In this document: positions 1 through 9,299 of the stretch, one piece after another | How positions within the stretch are numbered: position 1 is the first letter of the stretch | Layout: each line of letters starts with the position of its first letter | Origin: JABDIY01 sp963803875 | Lineage (GTDB): Bacteria > Actinomycetota > Acidimicrobiia > Acidimicrobiales > SZUA-35 | Reading direction: 5' to 3' | NCBI GenBank assembly: GCA_963803875.1 | Contig: CAWDOA010000014.1 | Span: 168,239 to 232,238 of the forward strand | DNA: 64,000 bases | Notes under the pieces: generated by a model | Told to the model about the DNA's origin: nothing | Databases searched by the model: none | What the model saw: only the letters and a program-made list of their open reading frames with translations | Made by a program: the position numbers and the translations under genes

Positions 1-1
1 C

Positions 2-1960
2 CCAACGAACGCGATCATCCACGGTGATCGGCTGGCAGCGTCGCAATTGGGTGCCGATCCCAGTCTCGGAGGCAGTGTGGTCGATGCCAGAAGCGGCGAT
101 GTGCTTCTCGACAGCCTGATCCTCCCGGTCGGACTGGCATCCGATGGGACCACGTTGTACGTGTCGGATTGGGCAACAGGGACCATCACCGCTGTAACCG
201 ATGGCGGCTCCACCGTGATCGCCAGCGGCTTGGCCGGACCCGAAGGGATTGCCGTCGATGGTGCCCGCCTGCTGGTTGTCGAAGAGGGATTGGATCAGGT
301 CTCGGCCATCGATCTCGCGAGCGGCGAGAAGAGCCCAGTGATCGTCAATCTCGACCTTGGCCCCCCACCCCTCGAAGGCTTTGCGCCATTCGGGTCGATC
401 ACCGGTGTGGCCATCGGCGACGACGGTGCCATCTACGTCACCCAGGACAACGAGGTGAACGCCCTTCTCAAGTTCGGACCGGACGGATCGGCCCCGCCGC
501 CGGTGGAGCCGCCGGCGCCGACGATGGGTTTCGTCGAAACGCTTGCGGCGGATGGGCGGTTCTCGACGCTGTTGGCGGCGATCGATGCGTCGTTCCTCGG
601 GCCGCCGCCGGAGGGGCAGTTGTTCACGCTGTTGGCGCCGACCGATGACGCGTTCGCCGCTTTGCCGCCTGGTCTGCTCGATGATCTGCTGGCTGATCCG
701 GGATTCCTGACCGATGTGTTGGCGTATCACTTGATCGAGGGTGCCGTCGCGGCTGAGACGGTTGTGACGTTGACCGAGGCGAGGTCGTTGCTGGGGGCGC
801 CGATAGGGATCGAGGTGGTCGACGGCGGGGTGGTTCTCAACGGTTCGGTAACCGTGATCCAAACCGACATCTTCACCACTGAAGGTGTCATCCACGTCAT
901 CGACGGCGTGCTGGAGTTGCCGCCGCCGCCGGAGCCGTTGGGTTTCCTGAGGGCCGATTTCGCCCGGGGGAGTACCGAGGTCCCGGACCCGGGTGATCCC
1001 GATGCTGTGTCGACGGTGTTCGTGGATGTCTTCGACAATGGTGACGGGGCGACGGCCGAGGTGTGTGTGTACGTGGAGACGTCGGTTCAGGATCCGACGA
1101 TGGTGCACATCCATCGTGGGGCGGCCGGGGTGGACGGGCCGGTTGTCGTGAATTTCGAGCTCACGGCCGAGTCGTTTGTTCAGGACGAGTTGAACCCGTG
1201 GTGCGTTACGCCGACGGGTGTGTGGATGTTGGGGTCGAGCTGGCGTCCGAGATCCTCGAGGGTCCGGATGGGTTCTACATCAATATCCACTCGGTGCGCT
1301 TTGCTGCCGGTGCCGACCGCGAACAGCTGATCGATAGCGAGGGGCCGGACCCGCGGGCGTTCACCGCCGCCCCGCTGCTGGGATCGAATGTGGTTCCCGG
1401 ACCGGGTGATCCCGACAGTGGCCGTAGCTGGGTGGACTTCTATCTGCCGGTGACCGACACGGGTGAGATCTGCTACAGCAGCTTGTCGTTCCGGACCGAC
1501 GAGCTCACCTCGGGTCATATCCACATCGGGGCGGCCGGAGAGGCTGGTGGTGTTCTGGTGGATCTGCAGGTCGGATCGCGGTGGGAGCTACGTGTGCATC
1601 CGAGCGGGCAGGGTTTCTTCGTCACCGGGTGTGCGCCGATCACCGCCGAGGCGCTTGGCGATGATCACCGCTGACCCGGCCGGGTTCTACGTGAACCTCC
1701 ACACCGATGCGCTCCCCGATGGGGCGTTGCGGGCCCAGTTGGTCGCCGGGGTGGGTGAGATCCTTCGCTTCGCCGACCTGGCTGGGGCCGATGGGCCGGC
1801 CAACGATCTGTTCGGTTTCGCCGACATGGCGTTGTTCCCGGACCAGGGCCTGCTGTGCTGGGACACCCCGAACGCCGGGATCGGTCAGCCAACAGCGGTC
1901 ACGATCAGCGATGCCTCCGGGGTGGTGGTGAGCTTCGATCTCGGCGACCTATCCGTTCCT
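2..1960 (+). pseudogene. Secreted multidomain protein, N-terminal part (propeller, FAS1, CHRD repeats); frameshifted, cut by left edge
   Basis: The frame is already open at base 2, so the 5' end lies outside the window. The first ~150 residues look like NHL/SMP30-type propeller blades (GLASDGTTLYVSD, GPEGIAVDG, GVAIGDDGAIYV). A fasciclin FAS1 domain follows at about 530-930 (LLAPTDDAFAALP, VLAYHLIEG, GVIHVIDGVLEL). Next come two clear CHRD units and a weaker third: HIHRGAAGVDGPVVVNF then GFYINIHS, and HIHIGAAGEAGGVLVDL then GFYVNLHTDALPDGALRAQL. Three frame switches break it: near 1200-1235 (frame 2 to 1), near 1655 (1 to 2; CTTGGCG probably holds one extra T) and near 1951 (2 to 3). Sequence on both sides of each break is well conserved, so I read it as one gene with indels that runs on into the 5'-nucleotidase part. 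Surface adhesion is inferred from FAS1 and CHRD. Confidence 0.7.
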
Positions 1961-1964
1961 CGAG

Positions 1965-4277
1965 GTGACGGTGGACCCGTTCTTCGAATACACCTCCTTC
2001 GGTTGCCAGACGGTCGCGGCCGAGGTCCTCCAGGACCTCGTCGACAACCCGAACGACTACACGCTGTCGATGGACTCCACCGAACAGGCCGGCGCCCTGA
2101 TCGGCGTCGTCTTCGACCCCGAGTTCGGACCACCACCTCCCGATGAGGGGCCTCCTCCCGGTGCCGGGGTGCCCATCGAAGGGTCCGTGATCGGTGAGCA
2201 CAGCGTGGATCCGGAGGCACCGGACTGCGATGGTGAACCTCTATGGCGGTTCAACAGCTCTGGATCCGGAACCCTGTCCGAACTCGGCGATGTCGACTAC
2301 GACCTGACCCAGTGTTCCTACATGGACCCGGAGCTGGGATTCGTGTTCAGCGACGGCACGATCACCTTCACCGCCGCCGACGGCGACACACTGGTCATCG
2401 CTCAGGAGGGCACATCGGAGGTGATCCCGGTGGATCCGGACGATCCCGAGGCGGGCTTTGCCGGGTTCACCGTCGAAGGCACGTGGGAAGCTGTAGGCGG
2501 GACCGGGCGGTTCACGAACGCGACGGGGTTCGGCTTCATGGACGGCGTCGGGGACATCCCCGGCGGAGAGGCCCTGTTCGACCTGCCGGACGGTTTGGCG
2601 GAGTTCAACTTCATCGGCGAGATCTTCCTCTCAGAACCCCCGCCAGAAGAGCTCATCGAACTCCAGCTGTTGGGATTCAATGACTATCACGGCCACCTCG
2701 AGTCGACCACGCCTGGCACTGTCGCCGATGTCCCGGCCGGAGGCGCCGAGTTCCTGGCGGCCAAGCTGAACGAACTTCGTGAGGGCAACGAGAACAGCCT
2801 GACGGTCGCCGCTGGCGACCTCATCGGTGGTTCACCGGCATTCTCCGGGCTCTTCCACGACGAACCGTCGGTCGAGTCGTTGAATGCGATGGAGCTCGAC
2901 GTATCCGGTGTCGGCAATCACGAATTCGACGAAGGAGTCACCGAACTGATCCGTATGCAGAACGGCGGCTGTCACCCAGTCGATGGTTGTTACTTCCCCG
3001 ATGAACCGTTCCCCGGCGCCGACTTCCAGTGGCTCGCAGCCAACGTCGTGGAGACCGCGACCGGCGAGACCCCGTTGCCGGAGTACTGGATCGAGCAGGT
3101 GGACGACGTCGACGTCGGGTTCATAGGTATGACGCTCGAAGCGACCGACACTCTGGTGGCGGCCGCCGGCATCCAGGGCTATGACTTCCTCGACGAAGCG
3201 GAGACGGCAAACGCTCTCGTCCCGGAGCTCAAGGCGCAGGGCGTGGAGGCGATCGTCGTACTGCTGCACGAAGGTGGATCGCAGACCCCGCCTCCCGGCG
3301 ACGTCGACGCGTGCGTCGGCATCTCCGGACCGATCGTTGCGATCAACGCCGCCCTCGACCCGGAAATCGACGTCATGATCACCGGTCACACCCACCTGCC
3401 CTACAACTGCGTGCTCGACGACGCCGCCGGAGACCCACGCATCGTCACGAGCGCCTACTCGTACGGCCGAGTGGTCACCGAGGTGAACCTCGTCCTCGAC
3501 AAGCAGACCAAGGACGTTCGCCGCGACCTCAGCACGTCGGTCAACCATGTTGTCGACCAGGGTGCGTTGACGCCCGACCCGGTGCAGACCGCGATCATCG
3601 ATAGGTGGCAGCCATTGGTCGACGCCGCCGGTGACACGCCGGTCGGCACGATCACCGCGGACATCAACCGCGGCGGTACACCCCCAGGAGACGATCGTGG
3701 TGTGGAGTCCTCGGCAGGGAACCTTGTCGCCGACGCCCAGTTGTGGGCAACCTCGAACTTCTTCGCCGACGTTGCGTTCATGAACCCCGGTGGCGTGCGT
3801 TCGGACCTCATTTTCGCCGAGTCGGCCGGTGAGGGCGATGGCGTCGTCACGTTCGGTGAGGCGTTCACGTTCCAGCCGTTCGGCAACACCCTGCTCACGT
3901 TCCCGATGACCGGAGCACAGATCGTGTCGGTGCTCGAGGAGCAATGTCAACCGGCCGGGTCGAGCCGCCCGTTCCTGCATCTCGGTGTGTCGGAGGGTTT
4001 CACCTACGACCTCGCCACCACGTTCGCAGGCGATGACTGTGCATCGGTCACGATCAGCAATGTGATGTTGGCCGGTGTTCCGCTGGACCCGACTGCGACC
4101 TACATCGTCACGGTCAACAACTTCCTCGCCGACGGCGGCGACAACTTCGGCACGTTCGCCACGATCACGGCGCCGAAGCTGGACGGTGGAGACGACCTCC
4201 AGGCCCTCGCCAACTACCTCGCCACGTTTGGCCCGGTCGCTCCTCCGCCGACCGACCGGGCCAACGAGCTGCCATAG
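1965..4277 (+). CDS. 5'-nucleotidase/metallophosphatase, probably C-terminal part of the preceding multidomain protein
   Basis: The first ~240 residues hold the end of a CHRD-like unit (SFGCQTVAAEVL, TLSMDSTEQAGALIGVVF) and an uncharacterised beta-rich region. From about residue 250 it is a UshA/CD73-type 5'-nucleotidase. Metallophosphatase motifs are FNDYHGHLE (metal-binding Asp and His), AAGDLIGGSP, VGNHEFDEG and MITGHTHLPYN. The C-terminal nucleotide-binding domain shows GNLVADAQLW, FMNPGGVRSDL and NNFLADGGDNF. Such enzymes remove phosphate from extracellular nucleotides. There is no signal peptide at this start and no obvious ribosome site. The previous frame ends in the same CHRD repeat, so the real start is probably upstream of base 1 and the two pieces form one exported protein of more than 1400 residues. 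A hairpin follows at 4286-4318. Confidence 0.85.
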   Translation: MTVDPFFEYTSFGCQTVAAEVLQDLVDNPNDYTLSMDSTEQAGALIGVVFDPEFGPPPPDEGPPPGAGVPIEGSVIGEHSVDPEAPDCDGEPLWRFNSSGSGTLSELGDVDYDLTQCSYMDPELGFVFSDGTITFTAADGDTLVIAQEGTSEVIPVDPDDPEAGFAGFTVEGTWEAVGGTGRFTNATGFGFMDGVGDIPGGEALFDLPDGLAEFNFIGEIFLSEPPPEELIELQLLGFNDYHGHLESTTPGTVADVPAGGAEFLAAKLNELREGNENSLTVAAGDLIGGSPAFSGLFHDEPSVESLNAMELDVSGVGNHEFDEGVTELIRMQNGGCHPVDGCYFPDEPFPGADFQWLAANVVETATGETPLPEYWIEQVDDVDVGFIGMTLEATDTLVAAAGIQGYDFLDEAETANALVPELKAQGVEAIVVLLHEGGSQTPPPGDVDACVGISGPIVAINAALDPEIDVMITGHTHLPYNCVLDDAAGDPRIVTSAYSYGRVVTEVNLVLDKQTKDVRRDLSTSVNHVVDQGALTPDPVQTAIIDRWQPLVDAAGDTPVGTITADINRGGTPPGDDRGVESSAGNLVADAQLWATSNFFADVAFMNPGGVRSDLIFAESAGEGDGVVTFGEAFTFQPFGNTLLTFPMTGAQIVSVLEEQCQPAGSSRPFLHLGVSEGFTYDLATTFAGDDCASVTISNVMLAGVPLDPTATYIVTVNNFLADGGDNFGTFATITAPKLDGGDDLQALANYLATFGPVAPPPTDRANELP

Positions 4278-4285
4278 ACCGGTTG

Positions 4286-4318
4286 GGTGGCGAGGTCGAT
4301 CTCGATGGCCTCGCCACC
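4286..4318 (+). terminator. Hairpin after the 5'-nucleotidase gene
   Basis: A perfect 10-base inverted repeat, GGTGGCGAGG and CCTCGCCACC, is separated by 13 bases and starts nine bases after the stop codon. There is no T-run behind it, as is common for terminators in GC-rich actinobacteria. A role in ending transcription is inferred. Confidence 0.5.
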
Positions 4319-4342
4319 GATCGTCCCCTCCTCGCGTTGACT

Positions 4343-4396
4343 AATACCTCACCTGCTATATATACTTTATATCGTGCCTATTTCGTATGAGGTAAA
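4343..4396 (+). promoter_or_regulatory. AT-rich promoter-like stretch before the Usp gene
   Basis: This is one of the few clearly AT-rich stretches nearby: CTATATATACTTTATATCG around 4354-4372, some 45-60 bases ahead of the universal stress protein start. It contains several TATA-like hexamers that could serve as a -10 element. I cannot place a confident -35 box. The base composition contrasts sharply with the flanking coding DNA, which supports a promoter reading. Confidence 0.4.
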
Positions 4397-4414
4397 CACG
4401 CCGAGGATCGTCCA

Positions 4415-5287
4415 ATGAGGCGTTTCCAGAACATCCTGGTCGTTCCGCTGACCGGGCGAGCCGAGCCACCACCCGCCCTGGAAGAGGCGTTTGCGCTGGC
4501 CGAGATCTCCGGTGCTCAGCTCTGCATCCTGGACCATCTCGACGCCGAACCCGAGTCCCAACGTGCCATCGAGGTCCAGGAGGACCTACCGGAGTTGCGA
4601 ACCGAGATGATCACCGCATTATCACGACGGCTGCAGCGGTGGACCACCGGATTACCTGGCCCGGAGCCCGAGATCAGTGTCTCGGCCGGCCATCGGGCTC
4701 AGGAAGTCGCACAACGGGTTATGCGGAACGGACACGATCTCGTCGTCATCGCTTCCGACGACGCCCCCGAAAGTGCCGCCGCAGGCCGCCGAATCCTTCG
4801 AAGCTGCCCGTGCCCGGTCTGGATGCTTCAACCCGGCTTCACCGGAGCCAGCGTGCTCGCGGCGATCGATCCCGACCACCCCGCCGATCACAACCGGGTG
4901 ATCCTCGAGCTGGCCCGATCCCAAGCCGAACTGCACGGCGGAGAGGTGAGAGTGATGCACTCATGGGATGTCGTGGGGCTGGAAGTTTTCGACGCTGCGT
5001 CGCTGTCGGGCGAACAGAACGCTCGGCTTGCACGATTGGCGGGAGCGATCGAGAGCGCTCATCGCGACTCCTTCGAGAAGGTACTGAGCGATGTCGGGAT
5101 GTCCGACTGCAGCAAACACTTCGTCGAAGGGCCGGCGGCCCGGTCAATCGAGGGCCTCACCGAGTTGTACCGGGCCGATCTCATCGTGATGGGAGCCGGA
5201 CAACGAAGCGTCCATGAGTTCGGGTTGGGATCAACCGCGGAACACGTGGTCACCCAAACCGACAGCTCAGTTCTCGTTGTTCGCTGA
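4415..5287 (+). CDS. Universal stress protein, tandem UspA domains
   Basis: The 290-residue protein is the size of a two-domain Usp. Domain 1 starts at FQNILVVPLTG and ends around PCPVWMLQP (residues 4-140). Domain 2 begins at ASVLAAIDPDHP (about 146) and ends in DSSVLVVR. The second domain keeps the nucleotide-binding glycine pattern (VMGAGQRSVHEFGLGSTAEHVV), so this half probably binds ATP or a related nucleotide. The first is degenerate (VIASDDAPESAAAGRRIL). The arrangement resembles UspE-like stress proteins. It is preceded by an AT-rich promoter-like region and seems to be transcribed alone, with 137 bases before the next gene. The cytoplasmic stress role comes from the family. Confidence 0.9.
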   Translation: MRRFQNILVVPLTGRAEPPPALEEAFALAEISGAQLCILDHLDAEPESQRAIEVQEDLPELRTEMITALSRRLQRWTTGLPGPEPEISVSAGHRAQEVAQRVMRNGHDLVVIASDDAPESAAAGRRILRSCPCPVWMLQPGFTGASVLAAIDPDHPADHNRVILELARSQAELHGGEVRVMHSWDVVGLEVFDAASLSGEQNARLARLAGAIESAHRDSFEKVLSDVGMSDCSKHFVEGPAARSIEGLTELYRADLIVMGAGQRSVHEFGLGSTAEHVVTQTDSSVLVVR

Positions 5288-5424
5288 ACCCGCTGCACAG
5301 GGTCAACCCAGGCCGGCACCGACAGTGGCTTGATCACACCCTGTGTCCCGACCGAAACGGAGACAGGTGAAAATCGACTCATCGAGTCAGGAATAGGCAG
5401 GGCCGAAGATACGTTTCAGCCCTT

Positions 5425-6285
5425 ATGCAACCCGGCAACACCCCCCTGGTCGAACTGCGTGAGATGGCACCCCCGGGAACCCGCCTGTTCGCCAAGCTCG
5501 AGTGGTACAACCCCACCGGGTCGATCAAGGACCGGCCGGCATGGAAGATGTTCCACGACGCCAAGGACCAGGGTCTGCTTCCTGACCGCAAACAGCTCAT
5601 TGAAGCGACCTCGGGCAACACCGGCATCGGCCTGGCTCGGGTCGCCCTTCTCAATCGTCATCCCATCGCGATCTGCCTGCCCGATTCGGCCTCTGAGGCG
5701 CGCAAGCAGTTACTCAAGGCGTACGGGGCGGAATTGATCGAGGTACCGGGAGGCCCCAACGACGCCATCGCCTACGCCAAAGAGTTGGTGGAAGCCCGTG
5801 AGGGTCACATGTTGTATCAGTACGGCAACCCATCCAATCCAGCAGCCCACGAGTTCGGCACCGCCATGGAGATCGAACGGGACTGGCCACTCGACACTCC
5901 CCCGGACCACCTCGTGGCCGCGTACGGAACCGGCGGCACACTCACCGGCAACAGCAGGGGCATGCGCCGGGCCTATCCCGAAATCCGGATCCACTCCGCC
6001 GAGGAATTCACCACCGATCCGATCAGCGGAATGCGAAGCCAGGACGATCCATTCCAACCGCCGGTTGCCGACCTGTCCCTGGTCACCGATCGTTGGCAGG
6101 TGGAAAGCCATCTCGCATCCAAGACCGTGCACGATCTCATGAGCGCAGAAGGACACTTCGCCGGCACATCGAGCGGCGCGGTGATCATGGCCGCTCAGCT
6201 TGCTCTGGACACCTACGGAGGCACAGCGGTTGCGCTGTTGCCCGACAGCGGCTGGAAGTACCTCAACGGCGACCCGTGGAAGTAA
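5425..6285 (+). CDS. PLP-dependent cysteine synthase family protein (CysM/CysK-like)
   Basis: This is a fold-type II PLP enzyme of 286 residues. Lys in NPTGSIKDRPAW (residue about 35) would form the Schiff base. TSGNTGIGLA binds the substrate carboxylate, GTGGTLTG holds the PLP phosphate and PDSGWKYL is the CysM-type C-terminal motif. The expected reaction joins an activated serine (O-acetyl- or O-phosphoserine) with sulfide or a sulfur carrier to give cysteine. The protein starts right at the conserved GNTPLVEL block, slightly shorter than usual. An in-frame TGA lies at about 5368 and I see no better start between. Cystathionine beta-synthase-type activity cannot be excluded from sequence alone. 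Confidence 0.85.
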   Translation: MQPGNTPLVELREMAPPGTRLFAKLEWYNPTGSIKDRPAWKMFHDAKDQGLLPDRKQLIEATSGNTGIGLARVALLNRHPIAICLPDSASEARKQLLKAYGAELIEVPGGPNDAIAYAKELVEAREGHMLYQYGNPSNPAAHEFGTAMEIERDWPLDTPPDHLVAAYGTGGTLTGNSRGMRRAYPEIRIHSAEEFTTDPISGMRSQDDPFQPPVADLSLVTDRWQVESHLASKTVHDLMSAEGHFAGTSSGAVIMAAQLALDTYGGTAVALLPDSGWKYLNGDPWK

Positions 6286-6319
6286 CAGCCAGCGCGGCCC
6301 AATCGGTACGATCGAACCG

Positions 6320-7093
6320 ATGACCTCGCTGGATCCCCTCGACAGTTTCCGACTCGACGGGAAGGTGGTGCTCCTCACCGGTGCCAGTTCTGGTCTCGGG
6401 GTGCAATTCGCTCATGCGCTGAACAGCGTTGGTGCCAGCCTCGTGCTCGTTGCCAGGCGAACTGATCGGCTGGAGCAACTCGCCAGTCAGCTGAACAACG
6501 CCACCACGATCACAGCCGATCTGGCCGAGCCCGGAGTACCCGATCGGGTGGTGTCCGAGGCATTGGACCAGCATGGACGGCTCGATGTGGTGGTCAACAA
6601 CGCTGGGATTTCGAGAAACATCGCAGCCATCGACGACGACGTCGAGACGTTCCGTCAGGAGATGGAAATCGACCTGGTAGCCCCCTATGAGCTTGCTCGC
6701 AAGGCCGCCCGCCATATGATCGATTCCGGTCGATCGGGATCCATCGTCAATATCGGGTCCATCCTCGGCCGTGTGGGCGGCGGGCGATTGAAGACCACTT
6801 CATACGCCGCGGCCAAGGGAGGGCTCCACAATCTCACACGCGAGCTCGCCAGCCAGTGGGCCCGCAAAGGTGTGCGCGTCAATTCGATTGCCCCGGGCTG
6901 GTTCCTGAGCGAAATGAGCAACGACATGTTCGAAACCGAAGCAGGGATGAGTTTCATTGCTCGCGGTGCACCCATGGGTCGCCCAGGCAACCCGGGCGAA
7001 CTCAATGGTGCGCTGCTGTTTCTGGCCTCCGAAGCATCAAGCTACGTGACCGGACAGATCTTGTTCGTCGATGGTGGATGGACCGCCGTATGA
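6320..7093 (+). CDS. SDR family NAD(P)-dependent oxidoreductase
   Basis: Classical short-chain dehydrogenase of 257 residues. The Rossmann motif TGASSGLG is near residue 20, followed by NNAGIS. The catalytic triad is Ser in NIGSILG and Tyr/Lys in SYAAAKGG, and the fold ends with YVTGQILFVDGGW. I use the ATG at 6320 because the upstream extension is proline/arginine-rich junk that overlaps the previous gene. RRTDRLEQL after the second strand suggests an NADP(H) preference, by family rule. The substrate cannot be named. It ends seven bases before the HAD gene and is probably cotranscribed with it. Confidence 0.9.
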   Translation: MTSLDPLDSFRLDGKVVLLTGASSGLGVQFAHALNSVGASLVLVARRTDRLEQLASQLNNATTITADLAEPGVPDRVVSEALDQHGRLDVVVNNAGISRNIAAIDDDVETFRQEMEIDLVAPYELARKAARHMIDSGRSGSIVNIGSILGRVGGGRLKTTSYAAAKGGLHNLTRELASQWARKGVRVNSIAPGWFLSEMSNDMFETEAGMSFIARGAPMGRPGNPGELNGALLFLASEASSYVTGQILFVDGGWTAV

Positions 7094-7100
7094 CCTGCCG

Positions 7101-7781
7101 ATGAGGTACAGCAATCTTGTGTTCGACTTCGATCACATGCTGTTCGATACCGACGCATCTGAAGCCCTGGCATTCAGCCATTCACTTCAGAAACACGGGG
7201 TGAGTGCGAACGACGATCTGCTGGACTCATACCGGCGGATCAATCACGCGCTGTGGCGACAGGTTGAGCTCGGCTCGATCACGCCCAATGAACTGAAGAC
7301 TCAGCGGTTCGACACCCTCGCCCACGAAGAGGGACTGAACTTCGACTCCAATGAGGTCGCCGAGGACTACACGACCGGACTGGCGCAATTCGGCGAGCTC
7401 TACGAAGGAGCGACAGAGCTGATCGAACATCTGGCTCTCTCTCACCGGTTGTCGATGATCACCAACGGACTGAGTTCGGTGCAACGCGGCCGACTCGAAC
7501 GAGTTGGGTTGTCCGACGCGTTCGAACCCCTGGTGATCAGCGGCGAAGTCGGGGTGGCGAAACCCAGCAGCGAAATCTTCGACTTCGTGTTCGACGTTCA
7601 CCCCCAGCCCAGCAGGGACTCATTCGTCATGATCGGCGACAGCCTGACGAGTGACGTTCAGGGCGGCATCAACGCCGGGATCGACACGTGCTGGTTCGAC
7701 CGGCACCGTTCCGGACCGGGCGATGTTCAGCCGACACACGTGATCCAGAGCCTGGACGAACTGCATTTCGTGGTCACGTGA
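7101..7781 (+). CDS. HAD-superfamily hydrolase, YjjG-like nucleotidase
   Basis: The 226-residue protein has an alpha-helical cap and the four HAD motifs: I, FDFDHMLFD near the N-terminus; II, MITNG; III, Lys in VAKPSSEIF; IV, MIGDSLTSDVQGG. The pattern best fits the YjjG group, which dephosphorylates pyrimidine nucleoside monophosphates including non-canonical ones. Motif I is unusual: the Thr or Val two residues after the second Asp is Met (DFDHM), though both Asp are present. The start at 7101 (MRYSNLVFD) removes an extension that would overlap the preceding SDR gene. Substrate assignment is tentative. Confidence 0.82.
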   Translation: MRYSNLVFDFDHMLFDTDASEALAFSHSLQKHGVSANDDLLDSYRRINHALWRQVELGSITPNELKTQRFDTLAHEEGLNFDSNEVAEDYTTGLAQFGELYEGATELIEHLALSHRLSMITNGLSSVQRGRLERVGLSDAFEPLVISGEVGVAKPSSEIFDFVFDVHPQPSRDSFVMIGDSLTSDVQGGINAGIDTCWFDRHRSGPGDVQPTHVIQSLDELHFVVT

Positions 7782-7805
7782 CCACTCTCGTACACTGAAC
7801 CGGCG

Positions 7806-8273
7806 ATGAGGCTCTACTTGGTCCGCCATGCACATGCCGGAGTACGCGCCAGCACGGACCGCCACGACAAGTATCGTCAACTGAGCGATCGAGGCAGAAG
7901 GGCCGCCGAGGTCATAGCAGGCTCTTTGGCCGACATCGACGTGAAGGCCATCGTCTCCAGTCCGTCGACCCGTTGCGTGCAGACCGTCGAACCGTTGGCG
8001 GCCCAGCTCAAACTCGATGTAATCGAGGATGAGCGGCTGTGGGAAGACGCCGGCATCAACGAGGCGATCGAAGTATTGCTGGAGCATCGCAAGCACGGGG
8101 CTGTGCTCTGCAGCCACGGCAACATCATCCCGGAAATGCTCCACTGGCTGATCCAAGACGGCATGCAAACCAAAGGCCGAGGCTGTGCCAAAGGGTCGGT
8201 CTGGACCCTGGTCCACAAGAACGATGAGTTCACCAAGGCCCGTTACCGGAGCCTCGACGACCTGCCCCACTGA
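7806..8273 (+). CDS. Histidine phosphatase family protein (SixA-like)
   Basis: This 155-residue protein has the branch-1 histidine phosphatase signature LVRHAHAG at the N-terminus, whose first His would be phosphorylated. It also has SSPSTRCVQTVEPLA (second Arg) and LCSHGNIIPEML (second catalytic His). Length and motif spacing are like SixA/phosphohistidine phosphatases rather than full phosphoglycerate mutases. It lies 24 bases after the HAD gene on the same strand, so it may share a transcript. The physiological substrate is not predictable; small phospho-metabolites and phosphohistidine proteins are both possible. Confidence 0.85.
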   Translation: MRLYLVRHAHAGVRASTDRHDKYRQLSDRGRRAAEVIAGSLADIDVKAIVSSPSTRCVQTVEPLAAQLKLDVIEDERLWEDAGINEAIEVLLEHRKHGAVLCSHGNIIPEMLHWLIQDGMQTKGRGCAKGSVWTLVHKNDEFTKARYRSLDDLPH

Positions 8274-8354
8274 ATCGTCGCAACACGCGGGCCCGCTCCA
8301 CGGCGAAAGGATTGACACGGCCACCCTCACACTTCACGATGTGTGGAACTGTTC

Positions 8355-9284
8355 ATGGGAGATGTTCGTTTGTCGGAGAAGATCGGGTTCATCGGATTGG
8401 GCAACATGGGAGGGCCCATGTGTCAACGACTTCTGGCAGCTGGCTACGACGTCGTTGCCTACGACATCAACCCAGGCGCTCTTGCAGCGGTGGTGAGCGC
8501 GGGTGCAACCGCAGGCGAATCAGCTGTCGCGACAGCAGACGGCGTGGATCTGCTACTGACGTCCTTACCGCGACCCGACCATGTGGAAGCTGTGATGGGA
8601 GGCCCCGAGGGAGCCCTGGCCGCACTGCGACCGGGATCCATCTGGGTCGATCTCACAACGAATCGAACGACACTGATCGACGCTCTCGCCGCAGATGCTC
8701 CCGAGGGGGTGGCGGTCGTCGACAGCCCCGTGACAGGCGCAGTCGACGGGGCCCGAACGGGCAAGCTCACGCTGTTTCTGGGAGGTGACAACGCCAGCGT
8801 CGCTCGGGTGAAGCCGGTGCTCGAGCACATGGGCCTTGTCATCGAGTGCGGTCCCCGAGGAACTGGCAACGTCACCAAGTTGGTGACGAACCAGCTGTGG
8901 TTCATCCATGCCGCAGCACTCGCTGAGGGTTTCGCGCTCGGTATGGCCAACGGCGTATCGCTGGAGACACTTTGGTATGCGATCAAGGAGAGCGTTGGCG
9001 ACTCGTTCGTAGCCCGCCACGATGCTCCAAGTATCTTCGCCGGCCACTACGACCCTTCATTCACATTGGGGCTGTGCCTCAAGGATCTGGGACTGGTGGA
9101 GGAGCTCAGCAGCAACGTGAACGCAGCGCTCGACATGACCCGGCAGGCTCATGAGCAGTTCAAGAAAGCGGCTGAGCGGTACGGGCCCGAGCAGGGTGAA
9201 CTCCATGTTGCCAAACAGATCGAAGAAGACTCCGGGCTGTCGATGCGCCTCGACGGCGACTGGATCCCCCACTGGGAACGTTGA
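8355..9284 (+). CDS. NAD(P)-dependent beta-hydroxyacid dehydrogenase (HIBADH family)
   Basis: Family signature FIGLGNMGGPM lies in the N-terminal Rossmann domain. Substrate-binding DSPVTGAVDGARTGKL and the catalytic Lys region GNVTKLVTNQLW follow, then the all-helical C-terminal domain. About 305-310 residues is the usual family length. Members oxidise 3-hydroxyisobutyrate, tartronate semialdehyde or related acids; this one cannot be placed more closely. The start is uncertain: ATG at 8355, GTG at 8343, or TTG at 8370, which has GGGAG eight bases ahead. It lies 15 bases upstream of the 2OG oxygenase gene, so the two may act together. Confidence 0.88.
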   Translation: MGDVRLSEKIGFIGLGNMGGPMCQRLLAAGYDVVAYDINPGALAAVVSAGATAGESAVATADGVDLLLTSLPRPDHVEAVMGGPEGALAALRPGSIWVDLTTNRTTLIDALAADAPEGVAVVDSPVTGAVDGARTGKLTLFLGGDNASVARVKPVLEHMGLVIECGPRGTGNVTKLVTNQLWFIHAAALAEGFALGMANGVSLETLWYAIKESVGDSFVARHDAPSIFAGHYDPSFTLGLCLKDLGLVEELSSNVNAALDMTRQAHEQFKKAAERYGPEQGELHVAKQIEEDSGLSMRLDGDWIPHWER

Positions 9285-9299
9285 GACCAGGGAACAGCC

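Noticed and set aside
2832..3980. 382-codon minus-strand open frame inside the 5'-nucleotidase gene
   Set aside because: The plus strand carries all catalytic motifs; the antisense product is Arg/Val-rich without known motifs.
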